DNA from: Oncomelania hupensis
Taxonomy: Eukaryota; Mollusca; Gastropoda; Littorinimorpha; Pomatiopsidae
Assembly: GCA_036898135.1 (NCBI GenBank)
Contig: CM072527.1
Coordinates: 31,705,727-31,769,726, forward strand
Length of the DNA: 64,000 bases
Direction of reading: 5' to 3'
Part shown: in pieces, positions 21,011-33,913 of the stretch
Layout: the number at the start of each line of letters is the position of its first letter
Position numbering within the stretch: position 1 is the stretch's first letter
Translations under genes and position numbers: made by a program
The notes under the pieces: model-generated
The model's input: the letters and a program-made list of their open reading frames with translations, nothing else
Told to the model about the DNA's origin: nothing
Database searches by the model: none

Positions 21011-22335
21011 ATTATATAGTCCAGTCGACCTCGGGGTTTGCTGCTAACGATGTCCGTACATTACGAATATTTTGAATCACACCCAATGGTGCAAGGGTTG
21101 AGACTGCGGATTGTGTAAACGCGAAACATTTATCGCGGAAAATTGTGATGCTTTCAAAGCGGCAATGCGCGCATACCCCCCCCCCCCCCAGCTCTCTCTC
21201 TCTCTTCTCTCTTCCTCCCTCCCTCCTTCCCTCCCTCTCGCTCTCTCTCAAAGCCCACTTTATCATTGGTTAATGTAGTAACAATGCCAATATTAAGCTT
21301 GAGCTCATTTTTTTTGCCCAAAGTAAGCCTTCGAATTTGGACCTTTCAATCCCATGTCGGTAACAAATCTTTTCTTGACATGAATAATTTGTCTCCGTTT
21401 GATCCGACCGAGAAGTGTGTAGTCTCTAGGATACGTTTGATGTAGTTATCTACTCTTCATTCACACTATGCTGCGCTGTTTACAAAACCGAGACAGATTG
21501 TCCTGCATTTTTGTTTTCTCCGCTGTTGGTCGAGGTTTTGGCCGACGAGAAGTCACTATGGCCGTGCCCTCAAAAGCCGCAAGTTATACTACGTCTAAGT
21601 AATAAGCCATACACCCTATACAATACAATATTTAATTGCCGTGCTGCTCTGATTTAGGGTAGACTGTAATATAATGAGCGGCTCTTCGCACGAGGCACGT
21701 TTTAAACACGCAACCAGCTTATTATAGCGCACTTCTCCCTTCTCCTCTTCATTCTTCTCTTTTCCACCTCCCTCTCTCTCGCTCGCTCTTTTCTCTCCTT
21801 CCTCTCTCTACCTCCCTCTCGGCCCCCCCCCCCCCCCCCAGGCCTATATTATGAATCAGTGTTTTTGTTTTGTATCATGATGGTTATTATTGTGTGAAGA
21901 GTATGACAAGTATAGATTTTTGGGATATTTGGTAGTGCTAGTATGTAATATTTGTCGTGCACGTGGCACGGTTAGAATTTTACATTATTGGATTTAATGG
22001 AATAAAATCAGTTTGTCATCGGCCTATGTATAGACAAGCTATTTGTAGTCGATGGTAAAGCTTGGACTTGAATTTGAGTTGTATTTAGGTTTATTTACTA
22101 TATCAAGCTAAAGCTACACAGTTTTATTTACTATACTTGATATTGGACATGGTTGCAAAATTGCAGAAATTTTGATTAGATGGTTTGGTAAGAAGCGACA
22201 GAAATGATGTATATCCGAGCTAGGGTAAGCCAATCTCTGCGATGTAATGGATCTTCATTTGAGTGCGTGTATTTGTGAGTGATTAAATCCCATTATTTTG
22301 CAAGGGACTATTGTCTTATGCAAATAAACCGTTCA
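21011..22335. other. Intron 1, no recognisable feature
   Basis: Contains C runs (21175-21189, 21822-21839), a short CT-rich patch at 21190-21252 and another at 21740-21825. Otherwise AT-rich unique sequence without coding potential. Confidence 0.5.
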
Positions 22336-22339
22336 TTCG

Positions 22340-22392
<53 letters not shown>

Positions 22393-22764
22393 CTCTCTCT
22401 CTCCCTACCTCCTCTGTCTCCGCTCTCTATATCTCCGGTCTCTCTCTCCCTCTCTCTTTCTCCTGTCTTTCTCTCTTCTCTTCTGTCTGCCTGCTTCTCT
22501 CTCTTTCTCTCACTCTCCCCATCCTCCTCCCCTATCTGCCCCCCCTCTCTCTCTTTTCTTTTATGTTCACTCTCTTCTGCCTGTCTCTGTCTCTCTCTGT
22601 CTCTGTCTGTCTGTCTCTCCTATCGGCCTCCCCCTCTCTCTCTTTCTCTCTTCCCCACCTCTCTCTCTCTCTCCTTCTTTCCCCCTCTTTCTCTCTCTCT
22701 CTCTCCCATTTTCTCTCTCCCACTCTCTCTTTCTCCTTTCTCTCACCCTCTCCATCTCTCTCTT

Positions 22765-22845
<81 letters not shown>

Positions 22846-22918
22846 CCTCCTGTTTGCCTCTTTCTTTGCCTCCTGTCTCTGTTCCTCGCTGTCTCTATCT
22901 CTTTCTCCCTCCTATTTG

Positions 22919-22978
<60 letters not shown>

Positions 22979-22985
22979 AGAGAGA
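22340..22985. repeat. CT-rich microsatellite block ending in (CA)n
   Basis: About 640 bp of (CT)n with interruptions (CTGT, CCCT), with pure (CT)n runs at 22345-22387, 22770-22840 and 22920-22952, then (AC)n at 22953-22976 and a short GA run. Open frames of 200-300 codons here are Ser/Leu/Pro artefacts. Confidence 0.95.
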
Positions 22986-23920
22986 GCATCGCACCTTTCT
23001 AGTTAGTTTGACAGTGATGTCCGATTGCAGCAGAAGCTTGATAAAACGATGGTTGATTCGTTCCAGTGCTGTTGTGGATAATAATGTCGATTTTCTCGGG
23101 TATTTATGGATAATAGAGTTAATATTTTTTTGGTGGGAGACAGACAGAGAGAGACAGAGAAAGAGAGAGATAGTGGGGAAGGGGTGCGCGTCAAACATGT
23201 GACTGTGTATCGTCTATCTACTTGTAAGAGTGTTTGGGAAAGAGTTTTGCTTACGTGTGTGTGTGTTAATGTGATCGGTGAATACGCGTGTGCATGCAGT
23301 GGTGTATCGCTGTAATTATTTGACTTCTTTGCAGGTTCACACGAGTGAGATACAGACATTAACTGCCACAGTTGACAGCCGTGTTGTGACGTAGACCATT
23401 GAAACAAGCAGTACAGTTTGCAACCACAATGTTTAGCAAGTTCTGGGAGCCAAATCAAGGATCTGGATCTCTAAACCGGCATTACCTCAGATAGTTGGGC
23501 ATTAATAAAGGTATTAAACGGGTACAGTTGAGTACGTAGATGGGTAGTTAATGGGGTACGGTAGATTTTTAACGTGTGGACGATACGATACGATACAATA
23601 CGACACATTTTTATTACCGCGAAATGAATGACAACAGTGCAGCGCAATGAGTATCTGATAGGTAGAGTAGCGTATAATGTTATTTACGAGTAGATAGGGG
23701 TAAGTCGGGTGGATTTGTGGAGCATTTAGCGGGTGGATAAGGGTATGATTAGTGGAATAAATTATAATTTAAATAAGTGTCATCATTCGTCATATAGCTC
23801 GTCAAATTACGAGGCGTTGCAATATTTTGAGTGGTCTGCCTTTGTGACTGCGCTTTAGACTTGCGCGCTACTCTACTGCTAGTTTTCTTATTAGTGATTG
23901 TAAGTATATAGTTTTAATGT
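22986..23920. other. Intron 1, no recognisable feature
   Basis: AT-rich unique sequence with a short (GAGA) patch near 23140-23170 and a pentanucleotide ACGAT cluster at 23580-23602. No coding or repeat family was recognised. Confidence 0.45.
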
Positions 23921-23921
23921 T

Positions 23922-24117
23922 TGTATTCTTTTCTTTTCTTTTCTTTTTCTTCTTTGATTTACTAACCTTTTTCATTTTCTTCTATTCTTCGTCTCTATCT
24001 TTTCTTTGTTTTTGTTTGTGCGAGTCCTTCTTCTTCTTCTTCTTCTTCTTCTTCTTCTTCTTCTTCTTCTTCTTCTTCTTCTTCTTCTTCTTCTTCTTCT
24101 TCTTCTTCTTCTTCTTC
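23922..24117. repeat. Pyrimidine tract with (CTT)n
   Basis: A TTTTCTT-rich stretch followed by an uninterrupted (TTC)n of about 90 bp at 24028-24117. The long open frames are poly-Phe or poly-Lys artefacts. Confidence 0.95.
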
Positions 24118-25131
<1,014 letters not shown>

Positions 25132-25243
25132 TCTGTCTTTCTGTCTAGTTGTCTGTCTGTCTATCTTCTTCTAACATTGTTTGCGACCTTCTACCTCCAA
25201 CTGTATCATTTGTACCGCATCATCCTTCATTTCCGTGATCTAC

Positions 25244-25324
<81 letters not shown>

Positions 25325-25336
25325 AGAGAGAGAGAA
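25244..25336. repeat. (GT)n(GA)n compound microsatellite
   Basis: (TG)n to about 25288 followed by (AG)n to about 25335, a purine-pyrimidine alternating block followed by a polypurine block. Confidence 0.97.
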
Positions 25337-25689
25337 TTGGTTAAGAAATGGGATCGCTGGTACGGCCGTTGATAGAAAGTTGCTGCTATAACATACAGGT
25401 CCGTGGACCGTTGCTGGTTGTCTGGCTTCAAGATCAACCCAACGTGTGCTTTTGCGCTGACGTTAAGTTTTACACGCTGTTTGAAAGTCCAGTCTGTACT
25501 TTTTCCACCCTTAATCTATCCTCGTTTATATTTCTGTCTTGTTGGCACGGCTTACATGAATTTGAGCCGCTTTTGACTAACGTTTTGTCTTCTGTCACGG
25601 CCTCCTAGAGGCTGTCATTCACTCGTCCGCTCCACCGCTTGGAGTCCGGTAAGGACTGTTTTTACTTTTTACACCTAGAGACAGCGATA

Positions 25690-25838
25690 GTCTGATCCTG
25701 ACGCTCATGTCCCTGACCGGTGGGTGAGTGCCAGTTACAGATTCATCCAGCAAGCAGGATTTTGTGTTTAGTTGTCTGTGGCGCTAGACGATGCTCCTAA
25801 GGCTGCAAGTGGGCGCCTCGGGCGACTTGAATTAGATC
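25690..25838 (+). repeat. SINE family 1, diverged fragment
   Basis: GATCCTGACGCTCATGTCC, GTGGGTGAGTGCCAGT and GGGCGCCTCGGGCGACTTGA match the body of the SINE at 6051-6495. It ends abruptly at the AGT array. Confidence 0.75.
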
Positions 25839-26010
25839 TTGTACAACTCCGATCATCTTCCACAGTAGTGGTAGTACAACTCCGATCATCTTCCACAGTA
25901 GTAGTAGTAGTAGTACAACTCCGATCATCTTCCACAGTAGTAGTAGTACAACTCCGATTATCTTCCACAGTAGTAGTAGTAGTAGTAGTACAACTCCGAT
26001 CATCTTCCAC

Positions 26011-26068
<58 letters not shown>

Positions 26069-26600
26069 CAACTCCGATCATCTTCCACAGTAGTAGTAGT
26101 AGTAGTAGTAGTACAACTCCGATCATCTTCCACAGTAGTAGTAGTAGTACAACTCCGATCATCTTCCACAGTAGTAGTAGTAGTAGTACAACTCCGATCA
26201 TCTTCCACAGTAGTAGTAGTAGAACTCCGATCATCTTCCACAGTAGTAGTAGTAGTAGTAGTAGTACAACTCCGATCATCTTCCACAGTAGTAGTAGTAG
26301 TAGTACAACTCCGATCATCTTCCACAGTAGTAGTAGTAGTAGTACAACTCCGATCATCTTCCACAGTAGTAGTAGTAGTAGTACAACTCCGATCATCTTC
26401 CACAGTAGTAGTAGTAGTAGTACAACTCCGATCATCTTCCACAGTAGTAGTAGTAGTACAACTCCGATCATCTTCCACAGTAGTAGTAGTAGTACAACTC
26501 CGATCATCTTCCACAGTAGTAGTACAACTCCGATCATCTTCCACAGTAGTAGTAGTAGTAGTAGTACAACTCCGATCATCGTAGTAGCAGCAGCAGCAGC
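25839..26600. repeat. AGT-punctuated minisatellite
   Basis: About 22 copies of ACAACTCCGATCATCTTCCAC, each followed by a variable run of (AGT), from 2 to more than 20 units. The constant block is nearly invariant (one CGATTATC and one AGAACTCC variant). Open in several frames on both strands, none coding. After 26580 it decays into CAG/AGT repeats. Confidence 0.95.
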
Positions 26601-26629
26601 AGTAGTACGATTAACTTCACAGTCACCTG

Positions 26630-26632
<3 letters not shown>

Positions 26633-26671
<39 letters not shown>

Positions 26672-26811
26672 GTGTGTCTCTCTCCCTCCCTCCCTCCCTC
26701 CCTCCTCTTTTTCACTATTGGCCAGCCCCACCTATCTCCCCCTGTCCATTCTCTTTCTCTCTCTCTTCCTCCTTCCACTCACTTCTCTCCCCCTCCTTCC
26801 ATCCCTCTCTC

Positions 26812-26865
<54 letters not shown>

Positions 26866-26866
26866 G
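26633..26866. repeat. (CT)n / CCCT-rich block followed by (TAA)n
   Basis: (CT)n at 26633-26665, CCCT and CTTC-rich sequence to about 26811, then (AAT)n at 26812-26863. Confidence 0.93.
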
Positions 26867-26869
26867 AAT

Positions 26870-27269
26870 AATACGAGAACTTTTAACGCGCACATATCTC
26901 ACCACAAAGCGACTCAAAGCTGTCTCCATTCCTTTCCTCCACCTCCCCTCCCCCTCTTTGTGCTTGTTGTTGTGACTTTGCAGTGTGCGACAGCGTGCTT
27001 TGGAAGCAGCGACATTGGTCTGCCTCGTCTGTCCCTGTGTCAGGTCTAACAGGGCGATGGTGAAGAGATCTCTCCAGGGGTGCCGCACACGCTGTCTGCA
27101 CCTCTCCACCGTCGCCTGGTACAGTCACTTGGTTTAAATTAATCCCGACACACTAGGCGTCTTCAGATGCTTGTTAAATGTGGTTGTTGATGATCATGGT
27201 CCTACAGTACTGGGCCAGTGGCACTCCGTACGGCCATGCCACAGGCGCCCATCTCTCTCCGCTAACCGT

Positions 27270-27310
<41 letters not shown>

Positions 27311-28558
27311 ACTCACTCACTCAGGTAGTGGCCTTATTTGGCTTACGTTTTTACGGCGTATGCAATTGGATAGTGAGATTTTTCAATAACCGCAATTTTG
27401 ACGGGTGGCCACAACTTATGAGTTTAGTGGCCACATTTGGCTTTCGTTTTACTGCTTATGCATTGGGTCGGAGTTTAGTGGCGCCATGGTTATTTCGGGC
27501 CGGTTCGAATTTACAAACGTGTGTAGCTGTGTAATTTCACTACAACAGGTCACTATTTCATGACGATGTAATGTAGGCCCTACTCTTTCACGATTTGACT
27601 ATAATGTGAAAAACTTTACTAAGATCGACAGGCAACAATTGAATTCAACTGCCTTAGCTCGCCAAATCGTGTGTAGCAGACAACCTGTGTTGCGTGTAAT
27701 CATGCATGTGGGAAGAGTTTAGGTTCGCCTATAAACTCGTGACGCCACACTCGCTTCTGATTGGTCCTCATAAACCTGGCTTATGTATTTTCGCAGAAGA
27801 AATCAAACATGCACTATACTTGTGAAATGTTATGTTAGCCCCAGTACGCAAGGAAATACATAAGGAATTCATAAGCATAACACAAGTGTGGCCAGGTGCT
27901 ACAGGTCAAGGTGGCCTGGCCTTGATCGCTAGAATAGAAGATTCAAGTCAAGTCAATATATTCTTTATTCCATCAAAAAGGAAAATTTGATTTGCCACAA
28001 GGATACGCACTGTATAAAATTAAAAACACATTACATAGGGCAAGATCATAAATAAATATTTATTAACAAAATAAGCCTGTTGTGAGAATGATTTAAGAGA
28101 TGGGAATTTACACATGGAATGAAAGCACGTAGACACTCACGCACACACTCGCATACACACACATATACACACCCACACGCCCACTGCGTTTATGCCCACC
28201 ACACACTCATCGTCATCCTATCATAACTTAACACAACAAAACCATATCACATGTACACTAATACACTAATACAATCTAACACAAATATAATAATTTTAAT
28301 AAAAATAGACGTGAGTCTTATTTAATAATGTCCTAACACTATTAAATTTTCTTCAGCTATCATAACTAAATGACAAAGCCAATAATTGTATTTATACTAT
28401 ATGCAGCCAGTACTCCGCTCCGCTCATATCCTGATACGTGCGCATGTGTGCCATGCATATTGAGATAGGCTTTTCACACTAAAACCTGGGAGGAAATCAT
28501 CGCTTATAAGTTATAACCAGTTTTTAAATGGGACGAATGTTGTTATTTTTGTTTTTCT
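26870..28558. other. Intron 1, no recognisable gene
   Basis: Mostly unique sequence. Contains (CT)n at 27273-27305 with a short (CACT)n, an AATAAAGAATATA-type retroposon end on the minus strand near 27945-28015 (GATTCAAGTCAAGTCAATAT), and CA-rich sequence at 28135-28180. No coding evidence. Confidence 0.45.
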
Positions 28559-28632
28559 TATTCTTCTTCTTCTTCTTCTTCTTCTTCTTCTTCTTCTTCT
28601 TCTTCTTCTTCTTCTTCTTCTTCTTCTTCTTT
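28559..28632. repeat. (CTT)n with flanking (CCTT)n
   Basis: About 23 TTC units, then CTTCC/TTTC repeats to about 28662. The matching minus-strand open frame is poly-Glu. Confidence 0.96.
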
Positions 28633-28662
28633 GCTTCCTTCCTTCCTTCCTTTCTTTCTTTC

Positions 28663-29215
28663 AACAAACCCCAATGCTGAGACTAGCCAAGGAAAAAAAA
28701 TAACACGTTGCGCCTGTACTAGTCTAAAATGACGCGCAATGCCATACCTTGGGGATCTCTCTGCTAGCGAAACCTCTGACGTTATCAGGGACCTCAATGA
28801 CCTGTTTAAGCTGCATTCACGCCCATCGGAGAACTCTCACCTCCTTTATTTGGATTAATAAAATCTAGTTCTATGATCATGCTATCTAGTGTAATAGTAG
28901 GGATGAAACAATCAGACTGTCAGAACTTTCTCGGCGTACAGTTGATACCGTTGTAGTTCGTATTGATCAAGGATGTGCATTTCAAATTATGCCGGCGCAT
29001 TGATCTAATGTGCATAATTTACATTATTTACGGTTTATAATGTTGGGACGACGACGAAGACGTGGCCTGTTGTCACTGGGTGCGAGACAAGCACAGAAAA
29101 AGTTGGGGGAGATCGAGAAATTGCCAACCATTAAAATTCAGGGCTGTCTTTGGTAAAAGCCGCGTATCCAATTGATTACGTGTGATTAAAAAGTAAGCAT
29201 TCGGTATTGTGTGGT
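28663..29215. other. Intron 1, no recognisable feature
   Basis: Unique-looking AT-rich sequence up to the solo LTR; nothing supportable. Confidence 0.4.
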
Positions 29216-29990
29216 TGTTACGTTTGAGACGCGCACGATAGATCCGATCGTTTTGTTTTGCAAAGCATGCAATAACAGAGTGTATTTACCTTTGATCTGA
29301 TTTTGCCTTGTTGTTAGAAGAAGCTTAGTATAATGTTGATAATTTTTGTTGGTCGATATTATTGGAGAATTGTCTAGAATCACTTGTTTACTATCGATCG
29401 AAGCATGTAGATAAATCTAGCGTAGCTAAATGAAGTTATATGACGTAAGACAGTGCATAGTTCCGATGACGAATTTTATTCTGATTGGCTGTAATTGCGT
29501 CACGCTGGAATGTTCGAATTTTCTCGGTGTCCATTCAAAACCTCGTATCTCCAAAAAAGCACTTTTTAGAAAAATAAAAAAATTATTTTAAAAAATCAGG
29601 TATCACCAAAACAAACGTTTTTAACATAAATTGTATTCAGTACAAATTATATTAAAAACGTTTGTTTTGGTGACACCGATTTTTTAACACAGTTTTTTTT
29701 TTGTTTTTCTCAAACCTTCTTTTTTGGAGATACGAGGTTTTGAATGGACACCGACGTTATATAAGTGCCGCACTGTTTAAAAGCGGAGAGTGAAAAGTGA
29801 TTGATAGAGATTTGTGACGATTGTATGCAGTTGTTGATGTATGCTGAATAAAGTTGGAAAACTTCATACGACGAATCCTGCCTTGTTGCGGAGTGAACAG
29901 GTTGCGTGGATAAACGAATCTGAGTTACACTTATCAAGATTCAAGCATGGGGGCTGAATCAACAATTGATAAAACAACTACAGTGTAATA
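29216..29990 (+). repeat. Solo LTR related to element B
   Basis: Begins TGTTACGTTTGAGACGCGCACG and ends CAGTGTAATA, against TGTTACGTTGAAACGCGTACG and GAGTGTAACA in element B. It shares TGTTGATAATTTTTGTTGGTC, TGAATAAA.GTTGGAAAACTT and GATAAACGAATCTGAGTTAC-type blocks. Probable duplication GTGGT (29211-29215) / GTGAT (29991-29995), one mismatch. No internal region, so it is a recombined solo LTR, clearly older than element B. It is enlarged by a foldback insertion. Confidence 0.85.
29524..29754. mobile_element. Foldback MITE inside the solo LTR
   Basis: 231 bp that begin TCGGTGTCCATTCAAAACCT and end with the reverse complement; the perfect terminal inverted repeat is about 36 bp (through CGTATCTCCAAAAAAG). 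A second inner inverted pair (CACCAAAACAAACGTTTTTA / TAAAAACGTTTGTTTTGGTG) flanks a short centre, so the whole unit can fold into one hairpin. It is absent from the element B LTRs. No ORF. Confidence 0.85.
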
Positions 29991-30189
29991 GTGATAGACT
30001 GACTTATTGGAGGATGGATAAGGAGGGTGGGGGGAGGAGTGTGGGGGCTTTAATTTGGAGAGAGAGGGAGGGGGGGTGTGTGTTAATGGAGAAATGTAAT
30101 TGTAGCCGCTTTGAAGTTTATCCTTGTTACTGTATTAACATTATTGCGGGACATATAGGCTCACAACACGTGAACGAACACTGAAGTTT

Positions 30190-30405
30190 AACGTCTACAC
30201 CCACCATTGGCTATAGGACAGACGGGGATAACCATCTCAGGGAGTAGGGACCTAAATCAACACTGAACCATCAGAGCAAGCACACTGCTAAGATAGACAG
30301 TGAAAGAGGCCACTTTTGATCTCCCACACCACGGGATTGGAACCTGGGTTCATGGGTGTAGCGGGCGAACGCTCTACCACTGAGCTAGGGCGGTGGGCCA
30401 CAACA
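30190..30405 (-). repeat. tRNA-headed SINE, family 4, minus strand
   Basis: Read on the minus strand, GCCCTAGCTCAGTGGTAGAG (A box) and GGTTCCAATCCC (B box) lie about 40 bp apart near 30345-30400, followed by ~150 bp of body. It is not a clean tRNA: the arms do not pair convincingly and no acceptor stem closes. Only this copy is clear. Confidence 0.65.
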
Positions 30406-30544
30406 CCGAACACGTGAAGCCCAAAGACAGGGAGAAGAGAGCAATTGAACTTTAGTACTGAATACAGTCCAGTCGAGTCCAGTAGCACCCTTTGTAGCTG
30501 GGGTTTGGGAAAAGAGAGGGAGGGGAAGAGAGAGTTTGGGTGTG

Positions 30545-30547
<3 letters not shown>

Positions 30548-30597
<50 letters not shown>

Positions 30598-30657
30598 AGT
30601 GTTCATCTGAACCATGGAAGTACAAACTATATTGAAGAATCAATGATCTGAATTCGC

Positions 30658-30747
<90 letters not shown>

Positions 30748-30905
30748 ATGTTTCTCTCTCTCTCTCTGTGTTTCTCTTTCTGTCTGTTTCTGTTTCTCTC
30801 TGCTTCTCTGTTTCTGTCTCTCTCTAGCTCTTTATCTTTCTCTCTCTTTAAGTTTATGTTTCTCTGTCTCTTTATGTTTCTCTCTCACTTCTCTATATCC
30901 CCCCC

Positions 30906-30989
<84 letters not shown>

Positions 30990-30990
30990 T
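30548..30990. repeat. (GA)n and (CT)n blocks
   Basis: (GA)n at 30549-30595 and (CT)n at 30659-30741 and 30908-30980, joined by TTTCTCTGT-rich sequence. The GA and CT tracts face each other across ~65 bp and could pair as a hairpin. Confidence 0.95.
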
Positions 30991-31633
30991 TCAAATTCAC
31001 GTTATGTGAAATTTTTTGTTTGTTCTAATGTGTTCATTAAGGACTAGCTCTAAGGCAGGTCCATAGGACCTAATGCTATAATCCTATTAAAGACTTCGAC
31101 TTCTCTCTCTCCCTCCTGGGCAGGTACAGTATTAGGAGAGCGCTAGAGAATGAGTGGCAGGTTTTAATCCACCCCACTGCTGACTGTTTGCTTAAGACTG
31201 ACATTATCACACGTACTCTGCTAGGGGTCGGAGAGCGCGTGCGCGCCAGGCGTGCAAGTGACACTGGCTCTTTTGTTGTTGTTTAACTCGGGAGTTGAAC
31301 TTCCACCCGGCGGGCCCCCACTGTGTGCGAGGTTGTAGGAGACTGCGGTATTATTTTCTTTTGTTGGTGTCCATTGCTTCCTCGTACTATGTGGAGCGTG
31401 GTTGCGGGTTGATGGTTTCCATGCGCCGTGTATGGAGTGTCCTTGTTGCGTTGACTAGTCATTGTAGATACAGGGTCGCGTTGACTATTTAGCTACAGGT
31501 TTGCGTTGGCTATTTAGATACCGATCATCCGTAAAATTGGAACTGTCTGTGATTCATTGTAATGTTTTATCCCGAGGAGTGAAGGTACATTTAAAAAAAA
31601 AAATTATTTATGGTTTGTTTGGATATTATTTGT
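30991..31633. other. Intron 1, no recognisable feature
   Basis: Unique sequence with a short A run near 31593; nothing supportable. Confidence 0.4.
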
Positions 31634-32145
31634 TCCTTTTTCTTCTGCTGGAGAGATCTTCCTTTTTCCTCTGCTGAATATCTCCATTTTTTTTCTGCTA
31701 GAGATATCCCTTTTTTCTTCTGCTGGAGATCTCCCTTTTTCTTCTGCTGGAGATGTCCCTTTTTCTTCTGCTGGAGATGTCCCTTTTTCTTCTGCTAGAG
31801 ATCTCCCTTTTTCTTCTGCTAGAGATATCCCTTTTTCTTCTGCTGGAGATCTCCCTTTTTCTTCTGCTAGAGATCTCCCTTTTTCTTCTGCTGGAGATCT
31901 CCATTTTTCTTCTGCTGGAGATGTCCCTTTTTCTTCTGCTGGAGATCTCCATTTTTCTTCTGCTGGAGATCTTCCTTTTTCTTCTGCTGGAGATCTCCCT
32001 TTTTCTTCTGCTGGAGATCTCCCTTTTTCTTCTGCTAGAGATCTTCCTTTTTCTTCTCCTGGAGATCTCCATTTTTCTTCTGCTGGAGATCTCCCTTTTT
32101 CTTCTGCTGGAGATATCCCTTTTTCTTCTGCTGGAGATCTTGAGT
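31634..32145. repeat. 24-bp minisatellite
   Basis: About 21 copies of TTTTTCTTCTGCTGGAGATCTCCC, with GGAGATGTCC, TAGAGATATCC and ATCTTCC variants. Because 24 is divisible by 3, the minus frame reads an 8-residue repeat RRKREISS and the plus frame LLLEISLF, both as long open frames. No start context, splice sites or flanking coding sequence support a gene. Confidence 0.95.
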
Positions 32146-32539
32146 GATTTAGTTCGAGTTTGTGTTATTTCAGACTGGGAGCTCGTCAACATATAATAAT
32201 CAATTTTGTGACTGTGGAGTTTACTTTGAAATCGTGGTTTTGAGGAAAAAAGTCTTCTGTCGTGAAATTTTGTGAGTGGGGAGTGTACTTTGAAATTGTG
32301 GCTCAGAAGTAAAAGACTGCTGTGTGCCTGCTGCTGAGGTAAGTACATGTAAAGGAACTGTGTGATACATGCAGGATGTTCTGACTTTGTGGCCCACCCA
32401 CCTTTGTCAGGTCTCACAATCCAAAAAGTCCATTTGGCCACACTGAGGAGGGGGGAGAAGGTTGGGGGGGGGGGAAGTTAGATTATAGTACGTTTCCGAA
32501 GTGTACCTTGCTGAATCGTATCTTCTCCCTTCCTTTCCT

Positions 32540-32612
32540 TTCTTCTTCTTCTTCTTCTTCTTCTTCTTCTTCTTCTTCTTCTTCTTCTTCTTCTTCTTCT
32601 TCTTCTTCTTCT

Positions 32613-32650
<38 letters not shown>
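32540..32650. repeat. (CTT)n(CTTT)n compound microsatellite
   Basis: (TTC)n at about 32541-32614 passing into (TTTC)n to 32650. Confidence 0.97.
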
Positions 32651-32651
<1 letters not shown>

Positions 32652-33833
32652 GTAGCGGAAAGGGAGGCGACTGGTTGAGGCTTGGGAGAGAAATTGTCTA
32701 CCTTGATTTTCTTGGTTAGACTAGCCTTGGGTGGCTCCTGCTTTGCAGAATTCTTTGGGTATGCCATTGGGTTACGCAGGACATGGCGACACGACATTTG
32801 TTCTCCCAGGCTGACCATTCGCCTGCTGCTTTTGGTGGCGAGCGGGACCATATTGTCAGCAGGCATTTTATGCAGGTTGGTGGCAGCGACTTTGCAGTAG
32901 AGTGCGTGGCACTAGTAGCCGGCAACCCGGTACTCCCAACCACGCTTCACCGCCTTGCAGGGCAAATATTTTTATGTCCCTCTTTTGAGGGATAAAATTA
33001 AAATAACAGCTTGGGCGGAGCAACGTTCTCAGGGTCGTGGCCGAGAGACGGGAGTCAAATACTCCGCTCGGCTACATTTTTTTTTCTTTCTTTCTTTCAC
33101 TTTCCTCCTCCTCCCCCACATCAAGTTTGCGTGTTTTGGTTTACACCAACCTGTTCGTTGTCCCCAATTAGCCAATGGTCGACTTACATGTAGTTATTCC
33201 ACACCGTGGAGCTGGCTAAATTAGTATGAGCCTTTCACCCGGATTATCTTCCGTCTAACTGTTGCTTCTAACTAGTGGTCGACATTATGTCCCTTCGCTA
33301 TCTTTCTCTCCTACGCCGTGACGCTAGGGCTACATTAGTGTGAATGTTATGAGGAGATAACAGCAAACTTCTGTGAGAAGAGCTACTAAATGTTGATGTT
33401 CTCTTCCCCCTGTCTCTCCCCTCCCCCTGCCCCCCCCTCCCCACTGTCTCCCCACCACCACCACCACCAACAAAAAATCTAGATGGAGGACAGTTCTATC
33501 CCTTCTTGATGTTGACACCTTGCGTTTCAGAATGTAATTTTAACCAGCCCGACAGAAATTCCTTATGGAGAGTCGATACTCCTATAATCAGCGGCAAGAG
33601 AAAGCGAAACGTGAGCGGGCGAGGAAGAACTTGAGTCCCGCATTTTACCAGCTGGACATTTCTTTGTAGCCGTTGTAACATCGTCAAAGTTCCGGATTTA
33701 TTATTTTAACCGGGCGCCTTTGCGCATGCGCCCGGTCAAGTGGGCCAGGCCTTTTCACGATGTTTTTAGGCGTCGTAACCCTAACCCTAATCCTTACTAA
33801 GACTACGATAGCACAAGGAAATGTGTGTGCTGA
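32651..33833. other. Intron 1, unassigned
   Basis: Overlapping short frames of 60-125 codons on both strands near 32480-32990, GC richer than the surroundings. None shows a domain I can name. Near 33777-33793 there is a short telomere-like CCCTAACCCTAA. Possibly a decayed mobile element. Confidence 0.3.
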
Positions 33834-33913
33834 CTGTTCTTGTTCAGATTGTTCTCTATTTTCTAGCATTGACCCAGTTTTCTCCTTTGCTGTACGCATG
33901 CCTTTTTGGATTG

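Noticed and set aside
22279..23202. 307-codon Ser/Leu/Pro ORF
   Set aside because: Runs through (CT)n repeats; the coding look is only the absence of A in the repeat.
25768..26584. Regularly spaced constant blocks, CRISPR-like at first sight
   Set aside because: The spacers are only (AGT)n of varied length, not unique sequences; the setting is eukaryotic and no cas genes are near.
30345..30405. Candidate minus-strand tRNA gene
   Set aside because: Boxes fit, but the acceptor stem does not close and the sequence continues into a SINE-like body.
31698..32441. 247-codon basic ORF with RRKREISS repeat
   Set aside because: Exactly the 24-bp minisatellite read in one frame; kept only as a finding to test.
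33777..33793. CCCTAACCCTAA, telomere-like
   Set aside because: Only two units; chance or very old, no evidence of an interstitial telomere array.
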